NCBI RefSeq assembly: GCF_902652685.1
Contig: NZ_CACRUY010000031.1
Span: 1-62,493 of the forward strand
Reading direction: 5' to 3'
Length of the DNA stretch: 62,493 bases
Origin: Mycobacterium sp. Marseille-P9652
GTDB taxonomy: Bacteria > Actinomycetota > Actinomycetes > Mycobacteriales > Mycobacteriaceae
Positions within the stretch are counted from its first letter, which is position 1; each line of letters starts with the position of its first letter. Of this stretch, positions 47,420 to 56,551 are shown piece by piece. The notes under the pieces are model-generated. The model made no database searches. It worked only from the letters and a program-made list of their open reading frames with translations, and was not told where the DNA came from. The translations under genes were made by a program, and so were the position numbers.

Positions 47420-48931
47420 GTGACTTCACTCTGGCTGTCCGAACGGACCGAACCATCCTGGGCGCCAAGCCGCCTGGACGACGGGCCCCGATCCGCCGAC
47501 GTCATCGTCGTCGGCGCGGGAATCACCGGCCTGATGACCGCGGTGCTGCTGGCCCGCGCCGGCCGGGAGGTGCTGGTGCTCGAGGCGCGCACGGTCGGCG
47601 CCGGCGCCACCGGCAACACCACCGCGAAGATCAGCCTGCTGCAGGGCACCCACATGACGAAGATCCTGTCGCGGCACGGCAAGGATCTGGCGCGCGCGTA
47701 CGTGGACGGCAACCGCGAGGGTCAGGACTGGATTCTCAGCCACTGCCAGTCGCGCGGCATCGCCTACCAACGCGAGGACGCCTACACCTACGCCCAGTCC
47801 GCCAAGGGTGTGCCGTCGGCCAAGGCGGAGTTGAAGGCCTGCCAGGCGGTCGGCCTGCCCGTCGAGTGGGACGACGACGCGTTGGTGCCGTTTCCGTACC
47901 ACGGCGGCGTTCGGCTGGAGAAGCAGGCGCAATTCGACCCCATGCCGTTTCTAGACACTTTGGCCGAGGAGTTCACCGATCGCGGGGGACGCATCGTCGA
48001 GCACACCCGGGTCCGGCGGGTGTCGTGGCGCGGCGAGACGCTGCGCGTGTCCGTCAACGACCCGGACGGGCGGGACGTCGACCTCGAGGCCGGACGGCTC
48101 GTGCTGGCGACCGGCATACCGATCCTGGACCGCGGCGGCTTCTTCGCCCGCCTGCAGCCGAGCCGCTCGTACTGCATGGCCTTCCGGGTGCCGGGCGACA
48201 TCACCCGCCCGATGATGATCTCCACCGACTCGCCGACGCGTTCGGTGCGCTACGCGCGCGCCGGTGACGGGGAGCGGCTCATCGTCGGGGGTGCCGGCCA
48301 CACCGTCGGCCGCAACCGCAGCCCGTCGAAGGACCTGGAGGAGTTGTCCTCCTGGACCCGCACCCATTTCCCGGGAGCGGAGCAGACCCACTACTGGTCG
48401 GCGCAGGACTACACCCCCATCGACGCGCTGCCCTATGTCGGCCCCATCCTTCCCGGCGTCGAAAACATCCTCGTGGCAACGGGATTCAACAAGTGGGGGA
48501 TGACCAACGGCGCGGCCGCGGCGCTGGCGCTGTCCAGCCGCGTCCTGGGCGGGCGGATGGACTGGTCGCGCGCGTTCGCCAGCTGGAGCCCGCACGAGTT
48601 GACCGGACTGACCACCGCACTGCAGTTCAACGCCGAGGTGGGCTTCGACCTGGCGAAGGGCTGGGTCACGCCGGCCACCCGCATCGGACGTCGCAGCCCC
48701 GGCGCGGACGAGGGCGGCGTGGTCAGCGGGCCGCCGTGGGATCTGGAGGCCAGGTGCCGTGTCAACGGCACCGAGCACCGCGTGTCGCCGGTGTGCCCCC
48801 ACCTCGGCGGGATCGTGAACTGGAACGACGCCGACAAGGCGTGGGAGTGCCCGTTGCACGGGTCGCGGTTCGCCCCCGACGGGACGCTGCTGGAAGGCCC
48901 GGCCACCCGCGACCTCACCGCATCGCAGTGA
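47420..48931 (+). CDS. FAD-dependent oxidoreductase with C-terminal Rieske domain
   Basis: Fused oxidoreductase of 503 aa. The DAO-type FAD domain (residues about 25-385) starts with VIVVGAGITGLMTAVLLARAG (GxGxxG) and VLVLEA, and ends with LVATGFNKWGMTNGAAAA. The C-terminal Rieske [2Fe-2S] domain (about 420-500) has the ligands CPHLGG and CPLHGSRF. This matches YhfW-like proteins of unknown substrate. GTG 47420 is the start; the open frame continues upstream into the preceding gene in another composition. Electron flow probably runs from substrate through FAD to the cluster. Confidence 0.9.
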   Translation: MTSLWLSERTEPSWAPSRLDDGPRSADVIVVGAGITGLMTAVLLARAGREVLVLEARTVGAGATGNTTAKISLLQGTHMTKILSRHGKDLARAYVDGNREGQDWILSHCQSRGIAYQREDAYTYAQSAKGVPSAKAELKACQAVGLPVEWDDDALVPFPYHGGVRLEKQAQFDPMPFLDTLAEEFTDRGGRIVEHTRVRRVSWRGETLRVSVNDPDGRDVDLEAGRLVLATGIPILDRGGFFARLQPSRSYCMAFRVPGDITRPMMISTDSPTRSVRYARAGDGERLIVGGAGHTVGRNRSPSKDLEELSSWTRTHFPGAEQTHYWSAQDYTPIDALPYVGPILPGVENILVATGFNKWGMTNGAAAALALSSRVLGGRMDWSRAFASWSPHELTGLTTALQFNAEVGFDLAKGWVTPATRIGRRSPGADEGGVVSGPPWDLEARCRVNGTEHRVSPVCPHLGGIVNWNDADKAWECPLHGSRFAPDGTLLEGPATRDLTASQ

Positions 48932-48950
48932 CGGCGGCCGCTTGGGCCGG

Positions 48951-50000
48951 TCAGTCCGTCTTGCGGTAGACGAGCCAGCGCAGCTCGATCGGGGACTCCC
49001 CGGCCTCGAGGTCGAACACGTCGAGGCCGTGGGCCCAGCCGTCGAACCAGCCGGTGGGGGGCCACGCGCCTTCGGGCAGGTGTGCCTTCTCGTATTCGGT
49101 GGCCGAGTCGTCCCCGATCAGTTCCAGGGGGAGGCCGTCCGCGGCCTTGGCCAACTCGTCTGAGGTGAAGATCATGGTGTTGCACTGCTGCCCGAGTTCG
49201 CGCGCCGCGTTGTCGGGAACGTAGCCCGGGCGCGCCACGAAACTGTTGAACACCAGGCGGCCGCCCGGCGCCAGGCAGTCGACCGCGAGCTCGAAGACGC
49301 CGCGCAGCTCGTGCGTCGTGCGGAAGTCGGACACCACCTCCGAGAGCACCATCAGCTGATACTCGTCGTGGACGCCCTCCATGGCCGTGAAGACGTCGCT
49401 CTGCATGACGCGCACGCCGAGCGATTCCGCGTCCGCCGCCGAGCGGATTTCCTCCGCGAACTTCGGCGTCATCTCCACGGCGTCCACGGGATGCCCGCGG
49501 CGGGCCAGGGCGAGCGCGTTGCGTCCGGTCCCCGCACCGATGTCGAGCACCCGGTAGGACGACGGGTCGGCCGCTTCCGCGGCCAGGGCCATCACCCGGG
49601 CGTCGGCCTCGGTGCCGAATAGCGGCGGTTCGCGGAAGCCGACCCACTGCTCGTAGTCGGCCTCGATGGTGCGCCAGTCCGCCTTCACCCGGTAGTTCAG
49701 TCCCGTGCCGAACGGCACGGTGTAGGAAACCACGATGTCGGAGCGGGGCGAGGCCTTGAACGCCTTCGCCAGTTCGGCCTCGAGCACGGTCCGTAGCTGG
49801 ATGGACTGCTCGGGCGTATAGGCGACACCCAGGCTGGCGCAGATGTTGGCGCACAACTGGACGTAGTCGTCGATCAGGCCGGGAACCGCCGGCAGCCGGA
49901 TCTGGCCCTCGGCCTGCGCCCGGCGATACACCCGGCTCACCATGGCCTCGCGCAGCCGCGACGGGTCGTAGGCTCTGGGCGGACGGTCTTCCACCAGCAT
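48951..50000 (-). CDS. Class I SAM methyltransferase with N-terminal extension
   Basis: Protein of 349 aa. A ~130-residue N-terminal helical region (RLREAMVSRVYRRAQAEG...) precedes the methyltransferase domain with motif I VLDIGAGTGRNALALARRG near residue 148 and a following VDAVEMTPKF acidic strand. Other motifs are QLMVLSEVVSDF and LAPGGRLVFNSFVA. The N-terminal part suggests a specific protein or lipid partner, but none is recognised. It is in the same direction as the PPE genes, 39 bases downstream of the nearer one, and converges with the FAD-Rieske gene. Confidence 0.87.
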   Translation of the reverse strand: MLVEDRPPRAYDPSRLREAMVSRVYRRAQAEGQIRLPAVPGLIDDYVQLCANICASLGVAYTPEQSIQLRTVLEAELAKAFKASPRSDIVVSYTVPFGTGLNYRVKADWRTIEADYEQWVGFREPPLFGTEADARVMALAAEAADPSSYRVLDIGAGTGRNALALARRGHPVDAVEMTPKFAEEIRSAADAESLGVRVMQSDVFTAMEGVHDEYQLMVLSEVVSDFRTTHELRGVFELAVDCLAPGGRLVFNSFVARPGYVPDNAARELGQQCNTMIFTSDELAKAADGLPLELIGDDSATEYEKAHLPEGAWPPTGWFDGWAHGLDVFDLEAGESPIELRWLVYRKTD

Positions 50001-50039
50001 TTTCTACACGACCGGTGTCACCATCGAGAAGCCGAGGCC

Positions 50040-51413
50040 TCAGCGGCCGAGTAGTTGGTTCTTCAACTGTTGGTACTCGTCGTCGGCCAACTTTCCCTCG
50101 TCGCGCAGCAGGGCGATCTCGCGGATCCTGGCCGCGACGCCGGTGACCACGACCCGCGGCTCGGGGTGCGTGGCGTCCGGCTCGGCGTCGGCCGCCGGTT
50201 CGGCGAAGCCGGTGGTCACGCGCCGGCCCGTCACCCGTACGCCGTCGCCGCCGCCGTTGACCGGCCCGGCCATGGCCCGTCCCGTCATCGCGGCCAGACC
50301 CATGTCGCTGAGCGCGGCGCTCGAGGCGAAGCCCTCGGGCGCCGCCGCGAGGCCGTCGGCGAGGGGGATCGCCATCGCGGCGGGGCGCACCTCCGCGACG
50401 GCGGCGGTCCAGGCCGGCGGCACCGACAACGCCCCGACCGTGTTGACCCCGCCCAGACCCGCCGCCGGCACCGTGCCCGGGCTCAGATTCGTCAAGGTCG
50501 CCGGGAAATCCAGGACGGGCGCGGGGTCGGTGCCCGGCCAAATCTGGGTCCCGTCCCAGCCGCTGACGATGGCGTCGGTGTGGAAGCTGAGGAGCGCGCC
50601 CGCGATGGCGAAGGGTGTGTCGACCGCCCCGTCCAGGATCGATTCGGGGAAGAGCACGCCCAGGGTGGCCAGGCCGCTCGGGGCGCTGACGAAGATCGTG
50701 ATCAGATCGGTCAGCGGGCCCAGCGGGTCGGTCGCCTGAGCCGCCGGGGCCGCGGTCGCCAGGCCCTGAAGCGCTGCCGGGACCGCCGAGAATGCCTGGG
50801 GGACAACGGAAACACCGCTTTGCACAGCGCCGGCCGGCGCGCCGGCGGCCCGGCTCACCGCGGCCGCCTGAGCGGCCGGGCCGCCGGGGTCGGTGTTCTG
50901 TACCGGGGGGCGCGGCGGGGTCAGCGCCGTCGACGCCGCCGACGACGCCGCGTAGGCGTACATCGCGGCCGCGTCCTGCGCCCACATCTCGGCGTATTGC
51001 GCTTCGGTGGCCGCGATCGCCGGCGTGTTCTGGCCGAAGAAATTCGTCGCCACCAGGGCCGCGAGCAGGCTGCGGTTGGCCGCGACGGCCACTGGCGGCA
51101 CCGTGGCGGCGAACGCGGCCTCGTAGGCGGCGACCGCGGATGTCGCACGGGCGGCGGTTTCCTCCGCGAGCGCCGCGGTGCCGCCGAGCCACTCCGCGTA
51201 GGGCAGGGCGGCCGCCGTCATGGCCGCCGCGGCGGGTCCCGACCACGGGCCGGCGGTCAGTTCCGTGACCGCCAACTGGTAGCCGCCCGCGGCCGCGTAC
51301 AACTCGTCGGCCAGTTGCGCCCAGGCCTGCGCGGCGGCCAGCAATGACGACGAGCCGGGACCGGCATACATCCGGCCGGAGTTTACCTCCGGCGAAAGCA
51401 TCCCAAAATCCAT
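50040..51413 (-). CDS. PPE family protein, SVP subfamily, with SHOCT-like C-terminus (PPE paralog 2)
   Basis: PPE protein of 457 aa. The N-terminal ~175-residue PPE domain starts MDFGMLSPEVNSGRMY (Ser-Pro-Glu in place of the usual Pro-Pro-Glu) and has the WxG turn GPWSG and the helical hairpin patterns of the family. The C-terminal domain carries the SVP signature GALSVPPAW near residue 350. The last ~28 residues (IREIALLRDEGKLADDEYQQ...) are a SHOCT-like motif. PPE proteins are usually secreted by type VII systems with a PE partner; none is in the window. It is separated from its paralog by 47 bases. Confidence 0.95.
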   Translation of the reverse strand: MDFGMLSPEVNSGRMYAGPGSSSLLAAAQAWAQLADELYAAAGGYQLAVTELTAGPWSGPAAAAMTAAALPYAEWLGGTAALAEETAARATSAVAAYEAAFAATVPPVAVAANRSLLAALVATNFFGQNTPAIAATEAQYAEMWAQDAAAMYAYAASSAASTALTPPRPPVQNTDPGGPAAQAAAVSRAAGAPAGAVQSGVSVVPQAFSAVPAALQGLATAAPAAQATDPLGPLTDLITIFVSAPSGLATLGVLFPESILDGAVDTPFAIAGALLSFHTDAIVSGWDGTQIWPGTDPAPVLDFPATLTNLSPGTVPAAGLGGVNTVGALSVPPAWTAAVAEVRPAAMAIPLADGLAAAPEGFASSAALSDMGLAAMTGRAMAGPVNGGGDGVRVTGRRVTTGFAEPAADAEPDATHPEPRVVVTGVAARIREIALLRDEGKLADDEYQQLKNQLLGR

Positions 51414-51460
51414 TGCAGCGCATTCCTTTTCGAATGATCGCGATAAGTCGTGTCGGCGGT

Positions 51461-52867
51461 TCAGCGACCGAGCAGTCGATTCTTCTGCTCGGCGTACTCT
51501 TCGTCGGTCAGAATTCCCTCGTCGCGGAGCTTGGCGAATTCGCGGAGCTCGGCCGCCACTCCCGTCACCACCGGCCGGGGCGCGGGTCCGGTCGTCTCGG
51601 GTTCCCCGTCGGGGGCCGCACCCGGCGCGGCGCCCGCCTCGCTGGCGGCGGCGGGCACGCGTTCGGCTCCGCCTTTACCGCCGCCCCCCACCGTTCCGGC
51701 GAGGGCCCGACCGGCCAGAGCCGCCAACCCCATCTGGGCGAAGGTGCTCGATCCCGCCGCGGACCCCGCCTCCACCGCCCCGGCCGCGGCGGCGGGCAGG
51801 GTCGGCAGGGTGAAGGCCATGGGACGCACCGCCGGCGTGGCGATGGTCCACGTGGGCGGCACCGACAGGCTCCCGGCCGTGCCGGCCTCGCCCAGGGCGG
51901 CCGAGACCCGCGGACCGGCCGGGACGGTGCCGGGTGGCAGGTTCAGCAGGGTCGCCGGGAAGGGTTTGACCGGCGCCGGATCCGTTCCCGGCCAACTCTG
52001 TTCGCCGTTCCACCCGCTGACGATGTCGTCGGTGTGCACACCGACGTAGTAGCTCACGATGTCGACGGGCAGGGCCACGGCGCCGAGCGTGCTCAGCGGG
52101 ATGTCGCCGAAGATGCCCACCAGGCCCGCCGGCAGGTCGACGAAGACCGTGATCAGGTCGGACAACGTCCCCAGGTTGTCCGTCGGCGCGGCCGCCACCG
52201 GCGCGGCGGTCGCCAGGCCCTGCAACGCGTTGGGCACCGCGCTGAAGGTCTGCTGAACCGACGTGACCGCGCTCTGAACCTGCCCGGAAGACGCGCCCGC
52301 GGTCTGCCCCACGGCGGCCGCCTGCGCGGCCGGACCGCCGGGGTCGGTGTTCTGGCTGGGGGCGGTGAAGGGGGTCAGGGACGTCGCGGACGCCGACGCG
52401 CCCGCGTACTGGTACATCGCCGCGGCGTCCTGGGCCCACATCTCCGCGTACTGCGCCTCGGTGGTGGCGATCGCGGATGTGTTCTGCCCGAACAGGTTCG
52501 TGGCGATCAGCCTCGCCAGCAGCGCGCGGTTGGCGGCGATCAGTTGCGGCGGGACCGTCGAGGCGAATGCTCCCTGATACGCCGCGACGGCGGCTCGGGC
52601 GAGCGCGGCGGATTCATCCGCCTGGGCGGCCGCCGTCCTCAGCCAACTGACATAGGACGCGGCCGCGGCCGCCATGGAGGCCGACGACGGACCCAGCCAC
52701 GGACCGGCCGTCAGTGCCGACACCACCGACTGATACGCATCGGACGCCGCGTGCAGCTCGGACGCCAACCCGTCCCAGGCTTCGGCCGCGGTGATCATCG
52801 AGGCCGGCCCGGAGCCCAGATACATCCGGCCGGAATTGATCTCCGGTGGGAGCAAGGCGAAATCCAT
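51461..52867 (-). CDS. PPE family protein, SVP subfamily, with SHOCT-like C-terminus (PPE paralog 1)
   Basis: PPE protein of 468 aa, tandem paralog of the downstream gene. The start [16 protein letters not shown] has the full Pro-Pro-Glu. WxG is GPWLG, and the SVP motif GSLSVPPTW is at a similar position. The C-terminus ends [20 protein letters not shown]..., a clearer SHOCT-like motif than in paralog 2. A conserved [18 protein letters not shown] segment is shared between both. It lies eight bases downstream of a 50-aa ORF with a strong ribosome binding site; AGGGGCC lies just before its own ATG. Confidence 0.96.
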   Translation of the reverse strand: MDFALLPPEINSGRMYLGSGPASMITAAEAWDGLASELHAASDAYQSVVSALTAGPWLGPSSASMAAAAASYVSWLRTAAAQADESAALARAAVAAYQGAFASTVPPQLIAANRALLARLIATNLFGQNTSAIATTEAQYAEMWAQDAAAMYQYAGASASATSLTPFTAPSQNTDPGGPAAQAAAVGQTAGASSGQVQSAVTSVQQTFSAVPNALQGLATAAPVAAAPTDNLGTLSDLITVFVDLPAGLVGIFGDIPLSTLGAVALPVDIVSYYVGVHTDDIVSGWNGEQSWPGTDPAPVKPFPATLLNLPPGTVPAGPRVSAALGEAGTAGSLSVPPTWTIATPAVRPMAFTLPTLPAAAAGAVEAGSAAGSSTFAQMGLAALAGRALAGTVGGGGKGGAERVPAAASEAGAAPGAAPDGEPETTGPAPRPVVTGVAAELREFAKLRDEGILTDEEYAEQKNRLLGR

Positions 52868-52875
52868 GCCGGCCC

Positions 52876-53028
52876 CTAACCAGACCCGGTCGGATCGACC
52901 TCGGTGCTGGCGACGTCCCGCCGGACGCCGGCAGTCGCGTGGGCTCCGGACTCCGCATCTGCCGTCGCGGAGCGCTTGTAGGCCCCCATGCGTTTGCTGA
53001 CAGAACGGTGCAGCCGATCATTGGCCAT
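52876..53028 (-). CDS. 50-residue leader ORF before the PPE pair
   Basis: Short frame from ATG 53028 to TAG 52876, too short for usual gene calls. It is preceded by GGGAGGGG at normal spacing, the strongest ribosome binding site in the gap. The product ([20 protein letters not shown]...) is basic, then acidic/Ala/Gly-rich, with no signal peptide or membrane helix. It ends eight bases before the PPE start, so translation of the two may be coupled. It could be a leader peptide or a small PPE-associated protein. Not recognised as any known family. Confidence 0.55.
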   Translation of the reverse strand: MANDRLHRSVSKRMGAYKRSATADAESGAHATAGVRRDVASTEVDPTGSG

Positions 53029-53518
53029 TGCAGACACCCCTCCCTACGGCGAGCCCGATAACCGTCGGAAGCGCTGCGCCGCGCCGCATAATATCCCGTC
53101 GGCGGGCCCCGCCGGTGCCGCACCACGCGTGCGATACGGTTCCCACCAGCACAAAGACCTACCCCTCCCTCGTTCGAAAAGCATGTTTCGACAAATCGTG
53201 ACAATTCAAAATTGTTTCCTGCGGTCGCAATACTAGCACCCGGGTGTTTCCGCAATGTTCAGTTGTCCGTCACATAGCACTCACAGCCGAAGATTTGCCG
53301 CGGACGGACGATTTGCTCGTGGGCCGGCCGTTTGCAATTCTGACCGGTCAACATCTGACGATGAACGACGCCGCGGCGAGCGCGGCCGAGGTGTGCGATC
53401 GCAGAGTGTTGCCCACTCTGTGTGCGTGAATTCACGGCCGTATCTTGACGCACCCGGATAGGAAGCTCATCATCATCGGCGCGTGGTTGGTCGGCGTCGT
53501 AATGGAGGGTGAAAAGCC
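53029..53518. other. 490-bp intergenic region, PPE operon promoter area
   Basis: No credible gene on either strand. It is more AT-rich (especially 53160-53290) than the surroundings and has two inverted repeats: CGAAA/TTTCG (53175-53190) and ACAATT/AATTGT (53201-53215). The PPE promoter (leftward) and PPOX promoter (rightward) are probably both here. Confidence 0.6.
53175..53215. promoter_or_regulatory. Two AT-rich inverted repeats upstream of the PPE operon
   Basis: CGAAA-N6-TTTCG and ACAATT-CAA-AATTGT lie ten bases apart, about 150 bases upstream of the 50-aa ORF. The second is a perfect palindrome with a 3-base centre. They are likely regulator sites. Confidence 0.4.
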
Positions 53519-53926
53519 ATGACAGAAACGCGATTCGGCCCGCTGGGTGACGAAAAGTTCGTCTCTCTGGCGACATTCAAGCGCGACGGACAGCCGGTCG
53601 CCACGCCGATGTGGGTCGTGGAGGACGGCGACGGTCTCTGTCTCTGGACGCCTGCCGACGCCGCGAAAGTCAAGCGTGTCCGGCGCAATCCGCGCGTCAC
53701 ACTCACACCGTGCGGCCGAACGGGGAAGGTGCGCGCGGGCCTGCCCGTCGCCGAGGGTACCGCCGAGGTGATCACCCATCCCGGCGAAGTCAAGCGCATC
53801 GAGTCACTTCTCAAGCGCAAGTACGGTTTCGAGTACCGAATTGTCACCGTGATCGAATCGCTTCTGTCGCAAGGCCGTAAAGAGCGGGTAGTCGTTCGCG
53901 TCACGCCGCCCCGAAAGCCGGTATAA
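53519..53926 (+). CDS. PPOX-type FMN/F420-binding oxidoreductase
   Basis: Split-barrel protein of 135 aa of the pyridoxine-5'-phosphate-oxidase-like superfamily, in the mycobacterial F420-dependent subgroup. The sequence starts ETRFGPLGDEKFVSLATFKRDGQPVATPMWVV, typical of the family, then shows AAKVKRVRRNPRVTLTPCGRTGKVRAG and ends KRKYGFEYRIV. It probably binds F420 or FMN and reduces small molecules. The ATG 53519 has GGAGGG upstream. Confidence 0.9.
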   Translation: MTETRFGPLGDEKFVSLATFKRDGQPVATPMWVVEDGDGLCLWTPADAAKVKRVRRNPRVTLTPCGRTGKVRAGLPVAEGTAEVITHPGEVKRIESLLKRKYGFEYRIVTVIESLLSQGRKERVVVRVTPPRKPV

Positions 53927-54033
53927 GCGGAGCCTTTACAAGCGTTTGAAGTATTCCTATTTTTACTCTGCGGGTTATTCCGCCGCGTTTATATACGCGG
54001 CACCCCTCGACCCGACGGAAAGAAGGGTTTCAC

Positions 54034-54357
54034 ATGTCTGCACGTCGCTTGTTCGCCAAGCTCGCCGTCCCGGTGGTGGTTGGCGCTGCCCTTTCCACCA
54101 GCACCGCAATCGCGTTCGCCAACGCCGCCGACGACGCGTATATCGCCCAACTGCACAAGCTGGGCTTCACCTGGCCGGCCGGGGACGACTCCGACGTCAT
54201 CGCGGTGGGCCATCAGATCTGCGCCGACCGCAATGCGGGCAAGACGCCGGACCAGATTGCGACGGACATTCACAACACGCTGGGGCCCAAGGGCATCACG
54301 TTCGCGGACGTCACGTCGATGGTGAGCGCCGCGGAGTCGAACTACTGCCCGGACTAA
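54034..54357 (+). CDS. Secreted DUF732 protein
   Basis: Small exported protein of 107 aa with a signal peptide (residues 1-31, cleavage near FANAADD) and a DUF732 domain: DDAYIAQLHKLGFTWPAGDDSDVIAVGHQICADRNAGKTP with two Cys that probably form a disulfide (QICAD and NYCPD). DUF732 proteins are mycobacterial secreted proteins without known activity. GGAAAGAAGGG precedes the ATG. Confidence 0.92.
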   Translation: MSARRLFAKLAVPVVVGAALSTSTAIAFANAADDAYIAQLHKLGFTWPAGDDSDVIAVGHQICADRNAGKTPDQIATDIHNTLGPKGITFADVTSMVSAAESNYCPD

Positions 54358-54392
54358 ACCCGAGCTGACCGCCGTCTCCCGCATACTGTTCG

Positions 54393-55247
54393 GTGACAGT
54401 GAGGTGGGGACGGGTGATTGACGGTGCCGCTGCGGCGGAGATGCGTGTCGAAGGCTTGCTTCGTTATCCGGTGAAGTCGATGCTCGGCGAATCCGTGCGC
54501 AGCCTGTTCGTCGACGAGGGCGGCGCCGAAGGGGACCGGCGGCTTGCGCTGGTCGACGCCGTGACCGGCCATGTGGCCAGCGCCAAGCAGGCCAGGTTGT
54601 GGCGCGACCTGCTGAAGTGCACCGCCAGCCGCGACGGCGAGCGGGTGAGCATTGCACTGCCCGACGGGACGTGCGTGGCCGCGGACGAGCCCGGCGTCGA
54701 CGACGTCTTGTCGGGCCTGACGAAGCGGACGGTCCGACTGGTTCGCCAGCGCCCCGACGGGGCGACGCTGGAACGCCCCGACCCCGAGCAACTGCTCGAC
54801 CTGGGGTTGGACGCCGAGGTCAGCGGACGCATCCTCGAGATCGCCCAGGCGACCCCGGGCGACTCGTTCACGGACGAGGCTCCGCTGCACGCGATCACCA
54901 CGGCCACCCTCGAGCACATCGGCGTCGATGCGCTCCGCTACCGGCCGAACCTGGTGATCGCGACACCGCCGGGCCACCCGCCTTACACGGAAAATGATTG
55001 GGCCGGAAGCGAAGTCATCGTCGGGGACGTGAGGCTGCGGGTGCTCACGGCCACGTCGCGGTGCGTGGTGCCCACCCTGGAGCACGGGCAGCTGCCCAGG
55101 GCCCCGCACGCGTTGCGCACACCGGCCGCCGAAAACCGTTTGGACACAGGCGGTCACGGGCCGCAACCGTGCGCGGGGGCCTACCTCGAGGTGCTCAGCG
55201 CCGGCGTCATCCGCGTCGGCGACACCGTCACGCTTTCGCCGGCATAG
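54393..55247 (+). CDS. MOSC-domain protein
   Basis: Protein of 284 aa with an N-terminal beta-barrel (EGLLRYPVKSMLGE, the typical opening) and a MOSC domain, which in related proteins binds the molybdenum cofactor or sulfur through a conserved Cys. The Cys is in LTATSRCVVPTLEH. The start may be GTG 54393 or ATG 54441, which would begin at MRVEGLLRYP; the latter matches the domain start but has a weak ribosome binding site. It converges with the P450 gene. Confidence 0.88.
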   Translation: MTVRWGRVIDGAAAAEMRVEGLLRYPVKSMLGESVRSLFVDEGGAEGDRRLALVDAVTGHVASAKQARLWRDLLKCTASRDGERVSIALPDGTCVAADEPGVDDVLSGLTKRTVRLVRQRPDGATLERPDPEQLLDLGLDAEVSGRILEIAQATPGDSFTDEAPLHAITTATLEHIGVDALRYRPNLVIATPPGHPPYTENDWAGSEVIVGDVRLRVLTATSRCVVPTLEHGQLPRAPHALRTPAAENRLDTGGHGPQPCAGAYLEVLSAGVIRVGDTVTLSPA

Positions 55248-55260
55248 ATCGCCGAGTCGC

Positions 55261-56538
55261 CTATACGCCCGAGGACCGGCCGGCGATCCCGGCGAAGTCG
55301 ACCCACAAGTGCCTCGGCCCGCGAAACACCTGGTTGTGCCGATACGGCGGCGGGTCGACCACCAGCCTCGGGGACTCGACGCGGCGCAGGAAGGTCTCCA
55401 GGGCGAGGTTGACCTCCAGTCGCGCCAGCGGCCCACCCATGCAGGTGTGAATCCCGCTGCCCCAACCGAAGTGCTCGTTGTCCGGGCGCAGGGGGTTGAA
55501 GCGGTCCGGGTCGTCGAATCGGCGCGGATCGCGGTTGGCCGCCGCGTAGATCAAATGCACCGCCGAACCCGCCGGGATGACGGTGCCACCGATATCGATG
55601 TCGGCGGTGGCGCTGCGGCTGGGGAAGAACTGCACGGCGGACTGCAGCCGCTGCACCTCTTCGATGGCCCGGGGGATCAGCTCCGGCCGGTCGGCCAACA
55701 GGTCCCAGGAGCCGGGGTGACGCAGCAGCGTCATCACGCAATTGGTGATGGTGTTGACGGTGGAATCGTGACCCGCCACCAGCAGGAGCATCGCGTTGGA
55801 TGTCGTTTCCTTCACCGACATCGGGCCGTCGGATCCGTCGTCGTGCAGCAACTTGGAGAGCAGGCCCTCGCCGGGGGTCGTCGCATAGCGCTCCACCAGA
55901 GCGCCCAGATACTCCTGCAGCGCGGCCGTGCTGGCGCGGCCCTTCTCGGCCAGCGCGCGGCCTTCCTCGCTCGCGCCCTCCGGACCGAGGTCGGTGCCCA
56001 TCATGAAGTCGAAGATCCAGCCGTGGAACATCGGCTCGTCCTCGACGGGCACGCCGAGGATTTGGCAGATGACCGCGACCGGGATGGGGTAGGCGAAGTC
56101 CTCCACCACGTCCATGCGCGTGACGCCGCGGGCGGTGATCCTGTCGAGCAGGTCGTTGGCCAGCCGCACGACGAACGGCTCCATGCCCGGAATGAGATCG
56201 GGGGAGTGCGGAGGACCGAAGTGGCGCATCACCTGCCGGCGGGCTCGGTCGTGGTCGGGCGGGTCGGACACGATGATGCTGGCCTGGCGGCCGTAGGCCT
56301 GCATGTGCTCGTCGCCCGGCTCGGACTTGTCACCGTGGAGGCCGGCCGGGCTGCGGCTGATGTCGGAGCTGATCCGCGGGTCGTGCGCGAGGGCCAGCAG
56401 CTCCCGGTAACCGGTGACGACGTAGGTCTTCTCGGCGACCTTGGCCACCGGCGTCCTGCGCAGCTCGTCGAAGTAGGGGTAGGGGTTGGGGCGGTTCTCG
56501 AACTTCATCGCTTCGGCCCAGGCGGCTGCGGCGTCCAT
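55261..56538 (-). CDS. Cytochrome P450
   Basis: P450 of 425 aa. The I-helix motif is LVAGHDSTVNTI (AGxDST), the K-helix ExxR is in EEVQRLQ, and the haem-ligand loop is FGWGSGIHTCMGGPLAR. It would be a soluble monooxygenase using the ferredoxin and reductase encoded directly upstream in the same operon. The specific CYP family and substrate cannot be given from sequence here. The next gene upstream ends 13 bases before its start. Confidence 0.96.
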   Translation of the reverse strand: MDAAAAWAEAMKFENRPNPYPYFDELRRTPVAKVAEKTYVVTGYRELLALAHDPRISSDISRSPAGLHGDKSEPGDEHMQAYGRQASIIVSDPPDHDRARRQVMRHFGPPHSPDLIPGMEPFVVRLANDLLDRITARGVTRMDVVEDFAYPIPVAVICQILGVPVEDEPMFHGWIFDFMMGTDLGPEGASEEGRALAEKGRASTAALQEYLGALVERYATTPGEGLLSKLLHDDGSDGPMSVKETTSNAMLLLVAGHDSTVNTITNCVMTLLRHPGSWDLLADRPELIPRAIEEVQRLQSAVQFFPSRSATADIDIGGTVIPAGSAVHLIYAAANRDPRRFDDPDRFNPLRPDNEHFGWGSGIHTCMGGPLARLEVNLALETFLRRVESPRLVVDPPPYRHNQVFRGPRHLWVDFAGIAGRSSGV

Positions 56539-56551
56539 CGTCGTCTCCTCC

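Noticed and set aside
48433-51423. 996-aa open frame on the minus strand
   Set aside because: It crosses the FAD-Rieske, methyltransferase and PPE genes out of frame, is Arg/Gly-rich and low-complexity, and has no domain. It is a by-product of high GC content.
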